Origin: Acinetobacter sp. C32I
GTDB lineage: Bacteria > Pseudomonadota > Gammaproteobacteria > Pseudomonadales > Moraxellaceae
Length of the DNA stretch: 64,000 nt
Reading direction: 5' to 3'
Assembly (NCBI RefSeq): GCF_023702715.1
Contig: NZ_CP098480.1
Location: forward strand, 372,001 to 436,000
This document shows, piece by piece, positions 1 through 10,291 of this stretch. Position numbers and translations under genes: made by a program. Numbering within the stretch: the stretch's first letter is position 1; every line of letters starts with the position of its first letter. The notes under the pieces are model-generated. The model was not told where the DNA came from. It made no database searches and worked only from the letters and a program-made list of their open reading frames with translations.

Positions 1-41
1 TCGACATGGAACGAGAAAAAGGTGAGACCTAATCAGCTGAG

Positions 42-63
42 CAAACTTAATTGATTAAGCTTG
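42..63. repeat. inverted repeat downstream of the HMG-CoA lyase gene
   Basis: Ten-base arms CAAACTTAAT and ATTAAGCTTG around a TG centre, with one mismatch. It lies just past the stop of the leftward liu operon, so it may be a weak transcription end. There is no T-tract on the leftward strand after it, so the role is unsure. Bases 1-99 otherwise hold no recognisable gene. Confidence 0.3.
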
Positions 64-99
64 TTGCCAAATGATAAGCGAATCCGAATCTAGATATCA

Positions 100-1002
100 C
101 TAAGCACACTTTGTTTGCCAATATGCAGTCGCATAGTTAGATAAGCTTTTTCGGTTTAAGACATGGCTAATATTTTGGCTGGCTTGCATCAGTTTTTCTA
201 AATCAATCCCCGTTTCAAAGCCCATATGCGACAGCAAATAGAACAGATCTTCGGTCGCAACATTGCCAGAAGCGCCTTTGGCATAAGGGCAGCCACCCAG
301 TCCTGCAAGGGATGAATCAAACACACGAATGCCTTGTTGTAAGGACTGGTAAATATTGGCAATCGCCATGCCATAGGTATTATGAAAATGCCCTGCTAAA
401 ACTTTGCTGTCGAGTTCAGCTAGACAAGCTTGCCAAACTTTTTTGACTCGATCAGGTGTGGCGGTACCGATGGTTTCACCCAAAGATACTTCATAGCAAC
501 CCATGTCATATAGTCGTTTAACCACGTTGACCACTTGTTCAGGTGCAATCGCACCTTCATAAGGACAATCGACGATACAAGAGACATAACCACGGACACG
601 GATATGCTGCGCTTTGGCTGCACGTAGTACATCAGCGAATTTCTCAAAACTTTCATCAATTGAACAGTTGATATTTTTACGGGTAAAACTTTCAGAGGCT
701 GCGGTAAATACCGCAACCTCCTTGCACCCCACCGCCTGAGCAGTCTCAAAGCCTTTGATATTTGGGGTAAGCAGGCTTAAATTCAGATTGGCGCGTTGGG
801 GTAGCTGCTTAAACAGCTCATCGCTTTGCGCCATTTGCGGCACCCATTTGGCAGACACACAGGAACCCACTTCAATCGATTTTAGTCCAGCACTTATCAG
901 ATCATGAATGAAGTTTAGGCGTTGTTCGACGGTCAACGCCTGTTTTTCGTTTTGCAGACCATCTCGGGGTCCAACTTCCACGATTTTGACAAACTCACTC
1001 AT
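100..1002 (-). CDS. liuE: hydroxymethylglutaryl-CoA lyase
   Basis: Cleaves 3-hydroxy-3-methylglutaryl-CoA to acetoacetate and acetyl-CoA, the last step of leucine breakdown. The 300-residue protein is full length for the family. It has the N-terminal GPRDGLQNE motif at residues 11-19 (catalytic Arg13, Asp14), the metal-binding GHFHNTYG with His206 and His208, and the signature loop GLGGCPYAKGASGN with Cys238. It is the last gene of the leftward leucine operon. Its ATG overlaps the stop of the carboxylase alpha gene by four bases (ATGA), which implies translational coupling. Equivalent names are mvaB or liuE. Position in the operon supports leucine catabolism rather than a mevalonate role. Confidence 0.95.
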   Translation of the reverse strand: MSEFVKIVEVGPRDGLQNEKQALTVEQRLNFIHDLISAGLKSIEVGSCVSAKWVPQMAQSDELFKQLPQRANLNLSLLTPNIKGFETAQAVGCKEVAVFTAASESFTRKNINCSIDESFEKFADVLRAAKAQHIRVRGYVSCIVDCPYEGAIAPEQVVNVVKRLYDMGCYEVSLGETIGTATPDRVKKVWQACLAELDSKVLAGHFHNTYGMAIANIYQSLQQGIRVFDSSLAGLGGCPYAKGASGNVATEDLFYLLSHMGFETGIDLEKLMQASQNISHVLNRKSLSNYATAYWQTKCA

Positions 1003-2990
1003 GCAACTTCCTCCTGTAAAGGCTGAAATTCCACTAGTTCATCGCCAGCTTTCACCTGATCACCCACCTGAAAATAGGCATCAACAATCACGCCATCTTG
1101 TGGTGCGCGGATGGTGTATTCCATTTTCATAGCTTCAAGCGTCATTAAGATATCGTCTTTTTTGACATTATGATTAGCACCGACCAGAACCTGAGTCACC
1201 ACACCTGGCATGGGTGCTTTGAGATGGCCTTGATCTGCTTGACTATCGTCCTGATGATAATCTTGGCGAATATAGCCAAATTTATGGCTTTGTCCCGTAT
1301 GGAACAGGGTAATGCCTTGCTGACTCTGGTTAAATGACAGTTTCTGTTGGGTGCCATTGAGATGAATCACAGCGCTATGTGCATCCAATAATTGTCCAGA
1401 AATCTGATAAATTTCGCCGTTATATTCTGCATTAAAACCATGTTCAGCCGAACTCAGCTTGATTTGAATAGTCTGATCTAAATAGCTCAGTTTAATCTTT
1501 TGCTGAAAAGCAATATTTAAACGCCATAGCGGTTGTGCTTGCCATAGCTGTTTTTGGCTAGAGCGGTTGTGATTAAGTTTACTTAAAAATTCGATAAAGG
1601 CGGTGGCAACGACCAATTCAGGTTTAATCTGTTCAGGCTGGAACAAGAAATCCTGTTCACGTTGAATCAGGTTGGTATCCAGTTTGGCCTGTTTAAATGA
1701 ATCACAGCGTACAATCTTTTCCAGAAAGGCAATATTATTCCCTAAACCATCGACGTGGAATTGACCGAGCGCATGTTGCATTTGGATTAAAGCCGCTTCA
1801 CGGTTTTTGCCCCATACAATCAATTTGGCAATCATTGGGTCATAATAGGTGGTGATCTCATCACCTTCTACTATGCCACTGTCAACACGGACAGACTTGC
1901 TTTGCGTTGGGTAGTGTAAATAGTCAATTTTGCCGATGGCAGGTAAGAAGCCTTTTTCGGGTTCTTCGGCATAGATACGCGCTTCAAGCGCATGACCATG
2001 AATCTGTAATTGATGTTGCAGTTTTGGTAGCGGTTCACCATCAGCGACACGCAGTTGCCACTCCACCAGATCTTCACCGGTAATCATTTCGGTGACAGGA
2101 TGTTCGACTTGCAGGCGAGTGTTCATTTCCATGAAATAGGCGGTACCATCCTGTTCCACAATAAACTCGACTGTACCCGCACCGACGTAATCCACTGCAC
2201 GGGCAGCATCAATGGCAGCTTGACGCATGGCATCCAGTTTCTCAGCAGGCATTTGCGGTGCAGGGGCTTCTTCAAGTACTTTTTGATGACGACGTTGTAC
2301 CGAACAATCACGTTCAAACAGGTGTACATAATTGCCATGCGTATCACCAAAGACTTGTACTTCAATATGGCGCGGCTGAATCACATAGCGTTCAATTAGG
2401 ACATCGTCATTACCAAAGCTAGATTTGGCTTCACGTTTACACGAGGCTAAGGACTGCAAGAAATCTTCACTGCGTTCGACCAAGCTCATGCCTTTACCAC
2501 CACCGCCAGCACTGGCTTTGATCAGTACTGGATAGCCAATTGCATCGGCTTGCTGTTTTAAAAACTCAGCCTCTTGATTGGTGCCGTGATAACCTGGTGT
2601 TAAAGGCACACCTGCTTTTTCCATTAAGGCTTTAGAGGTGGCTTTGAGACCCATGGCTAAAATCGCATCCACGGGTGGGCCAATGAAGCAAATATTGTGC
2701 TGTTGGCAAGCTAGGGCAAATTGGTCATTTTCGGACAAGAAACCGTAACCTGGGTGAATCGCTTGGCTGCCCGTATCAATCGCTGCCTGAATAATACGAT
2801 CCACTTGTAAATAACTTTGCGTGGCAGGGGATTGCCCAATATAAATCGCCTCATCTGCCAATTTAACATGCTGTGCATTGGCATCTGCATCTGAATACAC
2901 TGCAACCGTTGCAATACCGAGTTTTTTTGCAGTACGAATCACACGGCAGGCAATCTCGCCACGGTTCGCAATTAAAATCTTTTCAAACAT
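999..2990 (-). CDS. liuD: 3-methylcrotonyl-CoA carboxylase, biotin-containing alpha subunit
   Basis: ATP- and biotin-dependent carboxylation of 3-methylcrotonyl-CoA to 3-methylglutaconyl-CoA, with the beta subunit encoded upstream. The 663 residues read as a biotin carboxylase N-domain, an ATP-grasp domain with GGGGKGM at 162-168 and EMNTRLQVEHPVTE at 288-301, and a C-terminal biotinyl domain with EAMKM whose Lys622 should carry biotin. A propionyl- or geranyl-CoA carboxylase is possible from sequence alone. The company of isovaleryl-CoA dehydrogenase and HMG-CoA lyase makes methylcrotonyl-CoA the likely substrate. Its biotin need may explain the nearby bioB. Confidence 0.95.
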   Translation of the reverse strand: MFEKILIANRGEIACRVIRTAKKLGIATVAVYSDADANAQHVKLADEAIYIGQSPATQSYLQVDRIIQAAIDTGSQAIHPGYGFLSENDQFALACQQHNICFIGPPVDAILAMGLKATSKALMEKAGVPLTPGYHGTNQEAEFLKQQADAIGYPVLIKASAGGGGKGMSLVERSEDFLQSLASCKREAKSSFGNDDVLIERYVIQPRHIEVQVFGDTHGNYVHLFERDCSVQRRHQKVLEEAPAPQMPAEKLDAMRQAAIDAARAVDYVGAGTVEFIVEQDGTAYFMEMNTRLQVEHPVTEMITGEDLVEWQLRVADGEPLPKLQHQLQIHGHALEARIYAEEPEKGFLPAIGKIDYLHYPTQSKSVRVDSGIVEGDEITTYYDPMIAKLIVWGKNREAALIQMQHALGQFHVDGLGNNIAFLEKIVRCDSFKQAKLDTNLIQREQDFLFQPEQIKPELVVATAFIEFLSKLNHNRSSQKQLWQAQPLWRLNIAFQQKIKLSYLDQTIQIKLSSAEHGFNAEYNGEIYQISGQLLDAHSAVIHLNGTQQKLSFNQSQQGITLFHTGQSHKFGYIRQDYHQDDSQADQGHLKAPMPGVVTQVLVGANHNVKKDDILMTLEAMKMEYTIRAPQDGVIVDAYFQVGDQVKAGDELVEFQPLQEEVA

Positions 2991-3011
2991 TGTGATCGTC
3001 CTGAATTGTTG

Positions 3012-3806
3012 TTATTGGGAGGTGGAAGTCCACGCAGGTTGTTGTTTATTTAAAAAGGCATTCAGACCATCTTTTGCTTCGCTGCCTTGACGAACTTGAG
3101 CAATATGCTGTGCAGTTTGTTTTAGCAAATCATCACTCATCGTTTGGTGGCTGACCATCTGAATCAACTGTTTTGATGCAGCCTGTGCCTGTGGTCCACC
3201 AAGTAACAGTGCATTGATAATCTCTTGAACTTTTTGGTCTAAGTCTTCGGCATCAGCAACTTCATGAGCTAGGCCAATCTGCTTGGCGTCGCGTGCTGAA
3301 ATACGTTCCGCAGTTAAGAAGTAACGAGAAGCCTGTCGAGCACCAATAGCACGAATCACATAGGGACTGATAGTGGATGGGGCAAGACCGAGTCGAATTT
3401 CTGAAGTGGCAAATTTTGCATCAGTACTGGCAATACAAATATCACAGGCCGATGCCAAACCCATGCCACCACCAAAGGCAATGCCATGCACACGCGCAAG
3501 TGTCGGTTGTTTCAAAGTTGCGAGTGCATTTAGCATTTGTGCAAGTTTGAGCGCATCGGCTTCGTTTTCTGCTGAAGAGGCTTGACCTGCCTGTTTCATC
3601 CAATTCAGATCGGCACCTGCTGAAAAGCTTTTGCCACGTCCAGCCAAGACCACCACACGCACATCATCACGCTGATTTAAGCTGGTAAAGCAGGCATGTA
3701 ATTCTTCAATCAGCGTAGTATTAAAGGCATTGTGCAGTTCTGGTCGGTTTAGCCAAACATAGGCCACTTGACCGTGTTGTTCCAGTTGTAAAAATTGATA
3801 GCTCAT
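3012..3806 (-). CDS. liuC: methylglutaconyl-CoA hydratase (crotonase family)
   Basis: Hydrates 3-methylglutaconyl-CoA to HMG-CoA. The 264-residue crotonase fold shows both oxyanion-hole segments, FSAGADL at 61-67 and GIAFGGGMGLASACD at 108-122. Glu136 in SEIRLGLAP matches the second catalytic Glu of enoyl-CoA hydratases. The first catalytic Glu of classical crotonases is replaced by Gly116. It sits between the two carboxylase genes, the usual liuB-liuC-liuD order, with only about 20 bases to liuD and 9 to liuB. The assignment rests on family plus context. Confidence 0.92.
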   Translation of the reverse strand: MSYQFLQLEQHGQVAYVWLNRPELHNAFNTTLIEELHACFTSLNQRDDVRVVVLAGRGKSFSAGADLNWMKQAGQASSAENEADALKLAQMLNALATLKQPTLARVHGIAFGGGMGLASACDICIASTDAKFATSEIRLGLAPSTISPYVIRAIGARQASRYFLTAERISARDAKQIGLAHEVADAEDLDQKVQEIINALLLGGPQAQAASKQLIQMVSHQTMSDDLLKQTAQHIAQVRQGSEAKDGLNAFLNKQQPAWTSTSQ

Positions 3807-3815
3807 AGATACCTC

Positions 3816-5426
3816 TTACATGCGGAACACGCCGAACTTGGTCGGCTGAATTGGTGCATTCAGCGCAGCAGCAAGGCTCAGCCCCAGCACATGACGGGTT
3901 TGAGCAGGGTCAATCACGCCGTCATCCCAGAGGCGGGCAGAGGCATAATATGGATGCCCTTGGTGCTCATATTGTTCACGAATCGGTTGTTTAAATTGAT
4001 CTTCTTCCTGTGCTGACCATTGTGCGCCTTTTTGTTCAATCTGATCACGTTTCAAGGTTGATAACACACTGGCAGCCTGTTCTCCCCCCATCACCGAAAT
4101 ACGTGAGTTCGGCCATGTCCATAAAAAGCGTGGTGAATAAGCACGTCCGCACATGCCATAGTTACCTGCACCAAAAGACCCCCCAATAATCAGGGTGAGT
4201 TTCGGTACATTGGCTGTAGCAACTGCCATTACCAATTTAGCACCATGCTTGGCAATACCTTCATTTTCGTATTGGCGACCGACCATAAAGCCAGTGATGT
4301 TTTGGATAAATAGCAATGGGATATTACGTTGAGTACATAGCTCGATAAAGTGTGCGCCTTTCTGTGCAGATTCAGAAAATAGAATCCCGTTATTGGCAAT
4401 GATGCCAACAGGCATCCCATACAAAGAGGCAAAACCTGTGATCAGAGTTGAGCCAAAACGTGCTTTAAATTCATCAAAGCGCGAGCCGTCTACGATGCGG
4501 GCAATGACTTCACGTACATCGAAAGGTTTACGTGCATCACTTGGTACAACGCCATAAAGTTCGTTGGCATCAAATAGCGGTTCATCAATCTGCTTGTTTA
4601 ATTCGTTGGGCTTTTTATTCAGGTTGGCAACGATGTTACGGGCAATTGCAAGTGCGTGTTCATCATTTTCAGCCAAATGATCGGCAACCCCTGATAGGCG
4701 GGTATGTACATCACCACCACCCAAATCTTCACTGCTGACCACTTCACCCGTTGCGGCTTTGACCAATGGCGGGCCACCGAGGAAAATCGTACCTTGATTA
4801 CGGACAATAATCGTTTCATCCGACATGGCAGGGACATAAGCACCACCAGCGGTACAGCTGCCCATCACTACCGCAATTTGGGCGATACCTTGGCTCGACA
4901 TGCGCGCTTGATTATAGAAAATACGCCCGAAATGATCTCGATCAGGAAACACCTCATCTTGCATCGGTAAGAATGCACCGCCTGAATCCACCAGATAAAT
5001 ACACGGCAAGTGATTTTGCTCAGCAATTTCCTGCGCACGTAAATGCTTTTTCACCGTCAATGGATAATAGGTACCACCTTTGACGGTTGCATCATTGGCA
5101 ACGATCATGCAGGTCACACCATTAACTTGGCCAATCCCTGCAATCACACCCGCAGCAGGGATGTCATCTTCATATACTTTGTAAGCAGCCAACTGACCAA
5201 TTTCTAAAAAAGCAGTGCCGACGTCAATCAGTTGATCAATACGATCGCGTGGTAAAAGTTTGCCTCTGGCCAAATGTTTTTGGCGCGCATTTTCGCCACC
5301 ACCAAGTGCTACTTTTTGCGCCACTTGTTTCAGATCGCTGACCAATGTTTGCATGGCGTGTTGATTGGTTTTGAAGTCTTCACTTCGAACATTAATTTTG
5401 CTGTGTAATTGGTTCATAAGCTGCAT
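3816..5426 (-). CDS. liuB: methylcrotonyl-CoA carboxylase, beta (carboxyltransferase) subunit
   Basis: Transfers the carboxyl group from biotin on LiuD to 3-methylcrotonyl-CoA. The 536 residues are the normal length for this subunit and contain the two crotonase-like carboxyltransferase halves. The glycine-rich segment [20 protein letters not shown] in the C-terminal half is characteristic of acyl-CoA carboxyltransferases. It is second in the leftward operon, 15 bases after the dehydrogenase gene. Nothing looks broken. Confidence 0.95.
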   Translation of the reverse strand: MQLMNQLHSKINVRSEDFKTNQHAMQTLVSDLKQVAQKVALGGGENARQKHLARGKLLPRDRIDQLIDVGTAFLEIGQLAAYKVYEDDIPAAGVIAGIGQVNGVTCMIVANDATVKGGTYYPLTVKKHLRAQEIAEQNHLPCIYLVDSGGAFLPMQDEVFPDRDHFGRIFYNQARMSSQGIAQIAVVMGSCTAGGAYVPAMSDETIIVRNQGTIFLGGPPLVKAATGEVVSSEDLGGGDVHTRLSGVADHLAENDEHALAIARNIVANLNKKPNELNKQIDEPLFDANELYGVVPSDARKPFDVREVIARIVDGSRFDEFKARFGSTLITGFASLYGMPVGIIANNGILFSESAQKGAHFIELCTQRNIPLLFIQNITGFMVGRQYENEGIAKHGAKLVMAVATANVPKLTLIIGGSFGAGNYGMCGRAYSPRFLWTWPNSRISVMGGEQAASVLSTLKRDQIEQKGAQWSAQEEDQFKQPIREQYEHQGHPYYASARLWDDGVIDPAQTRHVLGLSLAAALNAPIQPTKFGVFRM

Positions 5427-5441
5427 CCTGATTTATGGTTA

Positions 5442-6614
5442 TTATTTGGTTTCATTAAACAGTTCGCGGCCAATCAGCATGCGGCGAATTTCAGAAGTTC
5501 CTGCACCAATTTCATAAAGTTTGGCATCACGCCATAAACGACCAGCTGAAAATTCATTGATATAACCATTACCACCGAGAGTTTGAATGGTTTCACCCGC
5601 CATCCACGTGGCTTTTTCTGCTGCATATAAAATCGCGCTGGCCGCATCTTTGCGTAAGCTACGATCATGGTCGGCTTTGTCACAGGCCGCGCCAACCGCA
5701 TAGACCAAGGCTTTACAAGCCAGCCAAGTGGAATACATATCCGCCAGTTTGCCTTGCATTAATTGGAATTCACCTAAAGCCTGACCGAATTGCTCACGTT
5801 CATGCAGGTAGGGAATCACCACATCCAAACACGCATCCATAATGCCTAAAGGGCCAGCACTTAAAACCGCACGTTCATAGTCCAAACCACTCATCAGTAC
5901 TTTGGCACCATTGCCAACGCCACCAAGTACGTTTTCAGCAGGCACTTCTACATTGTCAAAAAATAGTGGATAGGTATTAGAGCCACGCATCCCGAGTTTG
6001 TCTAAATGCTTACCATGACTAAAGCCAGGCATATTTTTTTCAATTAGGAAGGCAGTCATGCCTTTGGCACCGGCATGTGGATCGGTTTTGGCATAAACCA
6101 CCAGTACATCAGCATCACCACCATTGGTGATCCACATTTTTGAACCATTGAGAATAAAATGATCGCCTTTTTGTTCGGCACGTAGTTTCATACTGACCAC
6201 ATCCGAACCTGCGTTGGGTTCAGACATCGCCAAAGCACCGACAAAGTCACCTGAAATCAGTTTAGGTAAATATTTCTGCTTTTGTTGCTCACTGCCGTTA
6301 CGGTTGATCTGGTTAATACACAAGTTAGAATGCGCACCATAGGAAAGACCAATAGAGGCGGATGCACGCGAAATTTCTTGCAACACGATGATATGTGCTA
6401 GATAGCCTAGATTGGTGCCGCCATATTCTTCAGAAACGGTTAAGCCCATCAATCCCATATCTCCAAATTTTTTCCAGAGATGGGCAGGGAATACATTGTC
6501 CTGATCGACTTGTTGTGCAATAGGTGCAATTTCCTTTGCACAAAATGCAGCAACCGAATCTTGTAGAGCAATTAATGTTTCATCCAGACCAAAGTTCAAG
6601 CTACGTAGGTTCAT
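5442..6614 (-). CDS. liuA: isovaleryl-CoA dehydrogenase
   Basis: FAD-dependent oxidation of isovaleryl-CoA to 3-methylcrotonyl-CoA, the first gene of the leucine operon. The 390-residue acyl-CoA dehydrogenase shows [13 protein letters not shown] at 127-139 and WITNGG at 161-166 in the flavin-binding region. The C-terminal signature is [19 protein letters not shown]. Glu247 in the [12 protein letters not shown] loop is at the position of the catalytic base of isovaleryl-CoA dehydrogenases; short-chain straight-chain dehydrogenases use another position. The start lies opposite the divergent TetR gene. A TATAAT at 6633-6638 (minus strand) could be its -10 box, but no convincing -35 is seen. Confidence 0.95.
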   Translation of the reverse strand: MNLRSLNFGLDETLIALQDSVAAFCAKEIAPIAQQVDQDNVFPAHLWKKFGDMGLMGLTVSEEYGGTNLGYLAHIIVLQEISRASASIGLSYGAHSNLCINQINRNGSEQQKQKYLPKLISGDFVGALAMSEPNAGSDVVSMKLRAEQKGDHFILNGSKMWITNGGDADVLVVYAKTDPHAGAKGMTAFLIEKNMPGFSHGKHLDKLGMRGSNTYPLFFDNVEVPAENVLGGVGNGAKVLMSGLDYERAVLSAGPLGIMDACLDVVIPYLHEREQFGQALGEFQLMQGKLADMYSTWLACKALVYAVGAACDKADHDRSLRKDAASAILYAAEKATWMAGETIQTLGGNGYINEFSAGRLWRDAKLYEIGAGTSEIRRMLIGRELFNETK

Positions 6615-6700
6615 TGTATTGTCATCCCAGTGATTATATTTGTTGTTCCATTAAGCGTTGTTGTGTGTGCTTAGGAACTACCTTACAATGAATTTTTAAA

Positions 6701-6741
6701 AAAGTGAATAGTGATTCATAAAATGATTTACAATTCACTTT
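6701..6741. promoter_or_regulatory. inverted repeat in the liuA/tetR intergenic region, candidate TetR operator
   Basis: Perfect nine-base arms AAAGTGAAT (6701-6709) and ATTCACTTT (6733-6741) flank a 23-base centre. The centre holds a second imperfect dyad, ATTCAT and ATGATT. It lies 22 bases before the TetR start and about 90 before liuA, between two divergent genes, which fits an operator controlling both. The assignment is inferred from position and symmetry. Confidence 0.45.
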
Positions 6742-6762
6742 ATTTGTTAGAGAATAAAATTT

Positions 6763-7380
6763 ATGAGCTATAAACGATCAACTTTAATGCAGGAGCGGAT
6801 GGAGCAAAATCGTAAATCGATTTTGAGTTCAGCCAGAAAATTAATTTCAGAGGGAGGGTTCAAAGACGCACAGATACAAACCATTGCTGAGCAAGCAGGG
6901 GTCTCAAGTGGTCTGGTGTATCGCTACTTTGACAATAAAAGTCAGGTGTTAATTGAGGTCTTGTCAGAAGCCATCAATACCGAACTGTTGGTGATTGATG
7001 CCATCACAGAAAGTGATCTGACCGCAGAACAAAAATTGCACAAGGCAGTCGCGACCTTTGTAAAACGGGCCTTGAACAGTCCGCAGCTGGCATATTCACT
7101 CATGTTTGAACCCGTGGATTCAAGCGTTGAACATGAGCGTTTTCGGGTAAAACAGTTGATTAAACAAAGTATTAAAAAAATCCTTGCAGATGGAAATGCA
7201 AGTGGTGAATTTGTTTTGGATGACTTAAACACAACAGCCATGTGTGTGGTCGGGGCAATGACCTATGTGGTGGTTGAACCGTTGGATCCAGCACAAAATA
7301 CCAAGTTTGATCATGCGCACAAAGACTATTTTTCCAAACAGATTGCTGATTTTTGTGTGGATGCAGTACAGAAAAAGTAG
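6763..7380 (+). CDS. TetR/AcrR family transcriptional regulator
   Basis: A 205-residue one-domain regulator. The N-terminal helix-turn-helix is seen around residues 38-63 (IQTIAEQAGVSSGLVYRYF); the rest is a helical ligand-binding domain. Divergent from the leucine operon and followed by an acyl-CoA synthetase gene, it is likely to sense a leucine or acyl-CoA intermediate and repress both sides. TetR-type regulators of liu genes are known in some proteobacteria, MerR-type LiuR in others. The effector is not evident from sequence. Confidence 0.85.
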   Translation: MSYKRSTLMQERMEQNRKSILSSARKLISEGGFKDAQIQTIAEQAGVSSGLVYRYFDNKSQVLIEVLSEAINTELLVIDAITESDLTAEQKLHKAVATFVKRALNSPQLAYSLMFEPVDSSVEHERFRVKQLIKQSIKKILADGNASGEFVLDDLNTTAMCVVGAMTYVVVEPLDPAQNTKFDHAHKDYFSKQIADFCVDAVQKK

Positions 7381-7493
7381 GGCAGACAAAACGGTTTAAC
7401 ATCACAACAACAGGCAGTTTGAAGAGTAGTTGCAGTTACAACAATTAGATCAGGTAAGAACAGAATTAAAAAAGAATCAAGGAGAATGATTCA

Positions 7494-9188
7494 ATGCAAC
7501 ATGTACGGTTAAGCTATGCCTCTGGAACCAGCTCGCAGCCCCTGTTGGGGATGACGATTGGAGATAAATTTGATCAAGCCTGCCAGCAATATGCTGAGCA
7601 AGAGGCGATTGTCAGTTCACATCAGAACCGACGCTTAAGCTACAAAGAACTACAGCATGAAGTGAATGCATTTGCCTGTAGTCTGCTCAAGCTGGGTTTA
7701 AAAAAAGGGGATCGCTTGGCGATCTGGTCGCCCAACTGTGTGGAATGGACCGTGACCCAATTTGCTGCATTTAAAGCAGGCATTATTTTGGTGAATCTAA
7801 ATACCGCCTATAAAAGTCATGAACTGGAATATGTACTCAATAAAGTCTCCTGCAAAGGCTTGATTATTGCCTCACAATTTAAGACCACAGATTATCAAGA
7901 ATTGCTGAGTAAGATTGCCCCAGAATTAGCATCCAGTACTGATAAGGTATTGAATGCAGCTCGGTTACCGCATTTAAAATATGTGATTAAAATCGATGAG
8001 CAGCAACATACCGGTATCCATCGTTTTAGCGATTTACTCGACACCCCAAATCAATCTCAGCTCGATGAGTTACAGCGCTTAGCCAAGCAATTGCAGTTTG
8101 ATGAAACCATTAATATCCAATTTACCTCAGGAACCACAGGCAATCCGAAAGGAACCATGTTGACGCATCATAACATCCTGAATAATGGTTATTTTGTTGG
8201 TGAAGGGATTGGCTTAACCCCCCAAGATCGAGTTTGTATCTCAGTGCCTTTATTCCATTGTTTTGGCATGGTGATGGGCAATCTAGCTTGTATTACTCAT
8301 GGTGCAACTATGGTTTATCCTGCTTCAGTGTTTAATCCACTGGAAAGCTTAAAAACCATTGAGCAGGAAAAATGTACGGCAGCCTATGGTGTGCCGACCA
8401 TGTTTATTGCCATTTTGGAACATGAGCAATTTGCCGAATTTGATTTGAGCAGTTTAAGAACGGGCATTATGGCAGGCAGTCCATGTCCGAGAGAAATCAT
8501 GCAGCGTGTGATTGACCGCATGCATATGTCAGAAATCACCATCTGTTATGGCATGACCGAAACCTCTCCAGTCAGTGTGCAGAGTTATATCGATGATTCA
8601 ATTGATAAACGCGTTAGTACGGTTGGGCATGTTCATCCACATTTGGAAGTCAAAATTGTCGATTTAGAAGGCGAAATTGTGCCGCAAGGAACACTGGGTG
8701 AACTTTGCGTACGTGGTTATTCGGTCATGGCGGGATATTGGGATGAGCCTGAAAAAACCAAAGAAGTGATCGACGCAGCGGGCTGGATGCATACGGGTGA
8801 TATTGCCGAAATGGACAGTGAAGGTTTTGTCAAAATCAAAGGTCGGATTAAAGATGTCGTGATTCGTGGGGGTGAAAACCTGTTTCCTAAAGAAATCGAA
8901 GACTTTTTATATACCCATCCCGATGTCTGCGATGTGCAAGTGATTGGTCTACCCGACATGCGTTATGGTGAGGAACTCTGCGCCTGCATTATTTTGCACG
9001 AACATCACCAAAGCAATGAAGACAGTATTCGCAGTTTCTGCAAAGAGCATATTTCACATAATAAAGTGCCACGTTACGTTAAATTTTTTGCTGAGTTTCC
9101 AATGACCGCGTCAGGCAAAGCACAGAAATTTAAATTGCAGGAAATCATGCGGGCAGAGCTGAATTTGACTGCTGAAATTTTTGATTAA
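7494..9188 (+). CDS. AMP-forming acyl-CoA synthetase
   Basis: A 564-residue ANL-superfamily ligase that activates a carboxylic acid with ATP and CoA. Motifs are the P-loop TSGTTGNPKG at 211-220, the YGMTETSP adenine motif, the hinge GRIKDVVIRGGENLFPKEIE, and the C-terminal catalytic Lys542 in SGKAQK. There is a good ribosome site (AAGGAGAA) before ATG 7494. Downstream of the TetR gene and divergent from liu, it may activate isovalerate, methylcrotonate or another short or branched acid to feed the pathway. The substrate cannot be read from the sequence and a medium-chain acid is also possible. Confidence 0.85.
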   Translation: MQHVRLSYASGTSSQPLLGMTIGDKFDQACQQYAEQEAIVSSHQNRRLSYKELQHEVNAFACSLLKLGLKKGDRLAIWSPNCVEWTVTQFAAFKAGIILVNLNTAYKSHELEYVLNKVSCKGLIIASQFKTTDYQELLSKIAPELASSTDKVLNAARLPHLKYVIKIDEQQHTGIHRFSDLLDTPNQSQLDELQRLAKQLQFDETINIQFTSGTTGNPKGTMLTHHNILNNGYFVGEGIGLTPQDRVCISVPLFHCFGMVMGNLACITHGATMVYPASVFNPLESLKTIEQEKCTAAYGVPTMFIAILEHEQFAEFDLSSLRTGIMAGSPCPREIMQRVIDRMHMSEITICYGMTETSPVSVQSYIDDSIDKRVSTVGHVHPHLEVKIVDLEGEIVPQGTLGELCVRGYSVMAGYWDEPEKTKEVIDAAGWMHTGDIAEMDSEGFVKIKGRIKDVVIRGGENLFPKEIEDFLYTHPDVCDVQVIGLPDMRYGEELCACIILHEHHQSNEDSIRSFCKEHISHNKVPRYVKFFAEFPMTASGKAQKFKLQEIMRAELNLTAEIFD

Positions 9189-9197
9189 AACCGTATT

Positions 9198-9225
9198 CCT
9201 CCTCTGTGTATTGCGACTGAGGAGG
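9198..9225 (+). terminator. hairpin between acyl-CoA synthetase gene and bioB
   Basis: Arms CCTCCTC (9198-9204) and GAGGAGG (9219-9225) with a 14-base loop, followed by GGCTTT. The T-tract is poor, so this is a weak terminator or attenuator at best. Confidence 0.4.
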
Positions 9226-9275
9226 GGCTTTGATGTTGTGGTTGCTATCTAAACATAGGATGTCAGGATCAAGAA

Positions 9276-10268
9276 ATGAAGATCAGAAATGATTGGTCAC
9301 GTGCGGAAATACAGGCTGTATATGAGCAGCCATTGTTAGATTTGCTGTTTCAGGCACAGCAGTTACATCGACAGTATTTTGCTGCGAATACGGTTCAGGT
9401 CAGTACTTTGCTGTCTATTAAGACTGGCAAATGCCCAGAAGATTGTAAGTATTGTTCACAATCGGCGCGTTATGATTCAAAACTGGAAGCAGAAAAACGT
9501 ATTGCCGTCGAGAAAGTCATTCAAGAGGCACAAAAATCCAAAGCCTCAGGTGCATCTCGGTTTTGTATGGGTGCTGCATGGCGCAATCCACATGAGCGCG
9601 ATATGCCTTATGTACTGGACATGGTGCGTAAGGTCAAAGCTTTAGGACTGGAAACCTGTATGACCTTGGGTATGTTGAATGCCTCTCAGGCGGAGCGTTT
9701 AAAAGATGCAGGTCTGGATTATTACAACCATAATCTGGATACCTCGCGTGAATATTATTCCCACATTATCAGCACCCGAACTTTTGATGATCGACTGGAT
9801 ACCTTAGACCATGTTCGTCAGGCAGGTTTGAAAGTCTGTAGCGGTGGGATTGTCGGTTTAGGTGAAAGCCGAGAGGATCGAATTGGTCTTTTACATGAGT
9901 TAGCGACTTTGCCGCTACATCCCGAGTCTGTACCGATCAATATGCTGGTGCCGATAGAAGGGACTCCACTGGCTCAAGTAGAGAAACTGGATGTGATTGA
10001 ATGGATTCGGACCATTGCGGTGGCACGATTAATTATGCCGCAAAGTTACATTCGACTCTCCGCAGGCCGTGAAGCATTAACCGATTCAGATCAAGCTCTG
10101 GCATTTATGGCAGGTGCCAATTCGATCTTCTCTGGTGAAAAACTATTGACCACCGCCAATGCAGGTGAAAATCGTGATCACGCTTTATTTCAAAAATTAG
10201 GCTTAAGTATCGAAGCGACTAAACCTTCTATAAAGCAGTTATCTGTTGATGCGATGCTGACCGTTTAA
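9276..10268 (+). CDS. bioB: biotin synthase
   Basis: Radical-SAM enzyme inserting sulfur into dethiobiotin. The 330 residues are full length. The radical cluster motif CPEDCKYC has Cys53, Cys57 and Cys60, and [13 protein letters not shown] and the later SAGR segment are typical of BioB. It stands alone here, without bioA, bioF, bioC or bioD, which is common in Acinetobacter. No clear BirA-type dyad is visible in the 87 bases upstream. It is 23 bases from the following methyltransferase gene and probably cotranscribed with it. Confidence 0.97.
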   Translation: MKIRNDWSRAEIQAVYEQPLLDLLFQAQQLHRQYFAANTVQVSTLLSIKTGKCPEDCKYCSQSARYDSKLEAEKRIAVEKVIQEAQKSKASGASRFCMGAAWRNPHERDMPYVLDMVRKVKALGLETCMTLGMLNASQAERLKDAGLDYYNHNLDTSREYYSHIISTRTFDDRLDTLDHVRQAGLKVCSGGIVGLGESREDRIGLLHELATLPLHPESVPINMLVPIEGTPLAQVEKLDVIEWIRTIAVARLIMPQSYIRLSAGREALTDSDQALAFMAGANSIFSGEKLLTTANAGENRDHALFQKLGLSIEATKPSIKQLSVDAMLTV

Positions 10269-10291
10269 GGCTTTTAAAAATAGAGGATCAA

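Noticed and set aside
3012..3806. Missing first catalytic Glu (Gly116) in the hydratase as a sign of decay
   Set aside because: Bacterial LiuC-type enzymes commonly have Gly at this point, and the rest of the active site is intact.
9189..9275. BirA operator before bioB
   Set aside because: No TTGTAAACC-type dyad with the expected spacing is visible. Only the weak hairpin at 9198-9225 was found.
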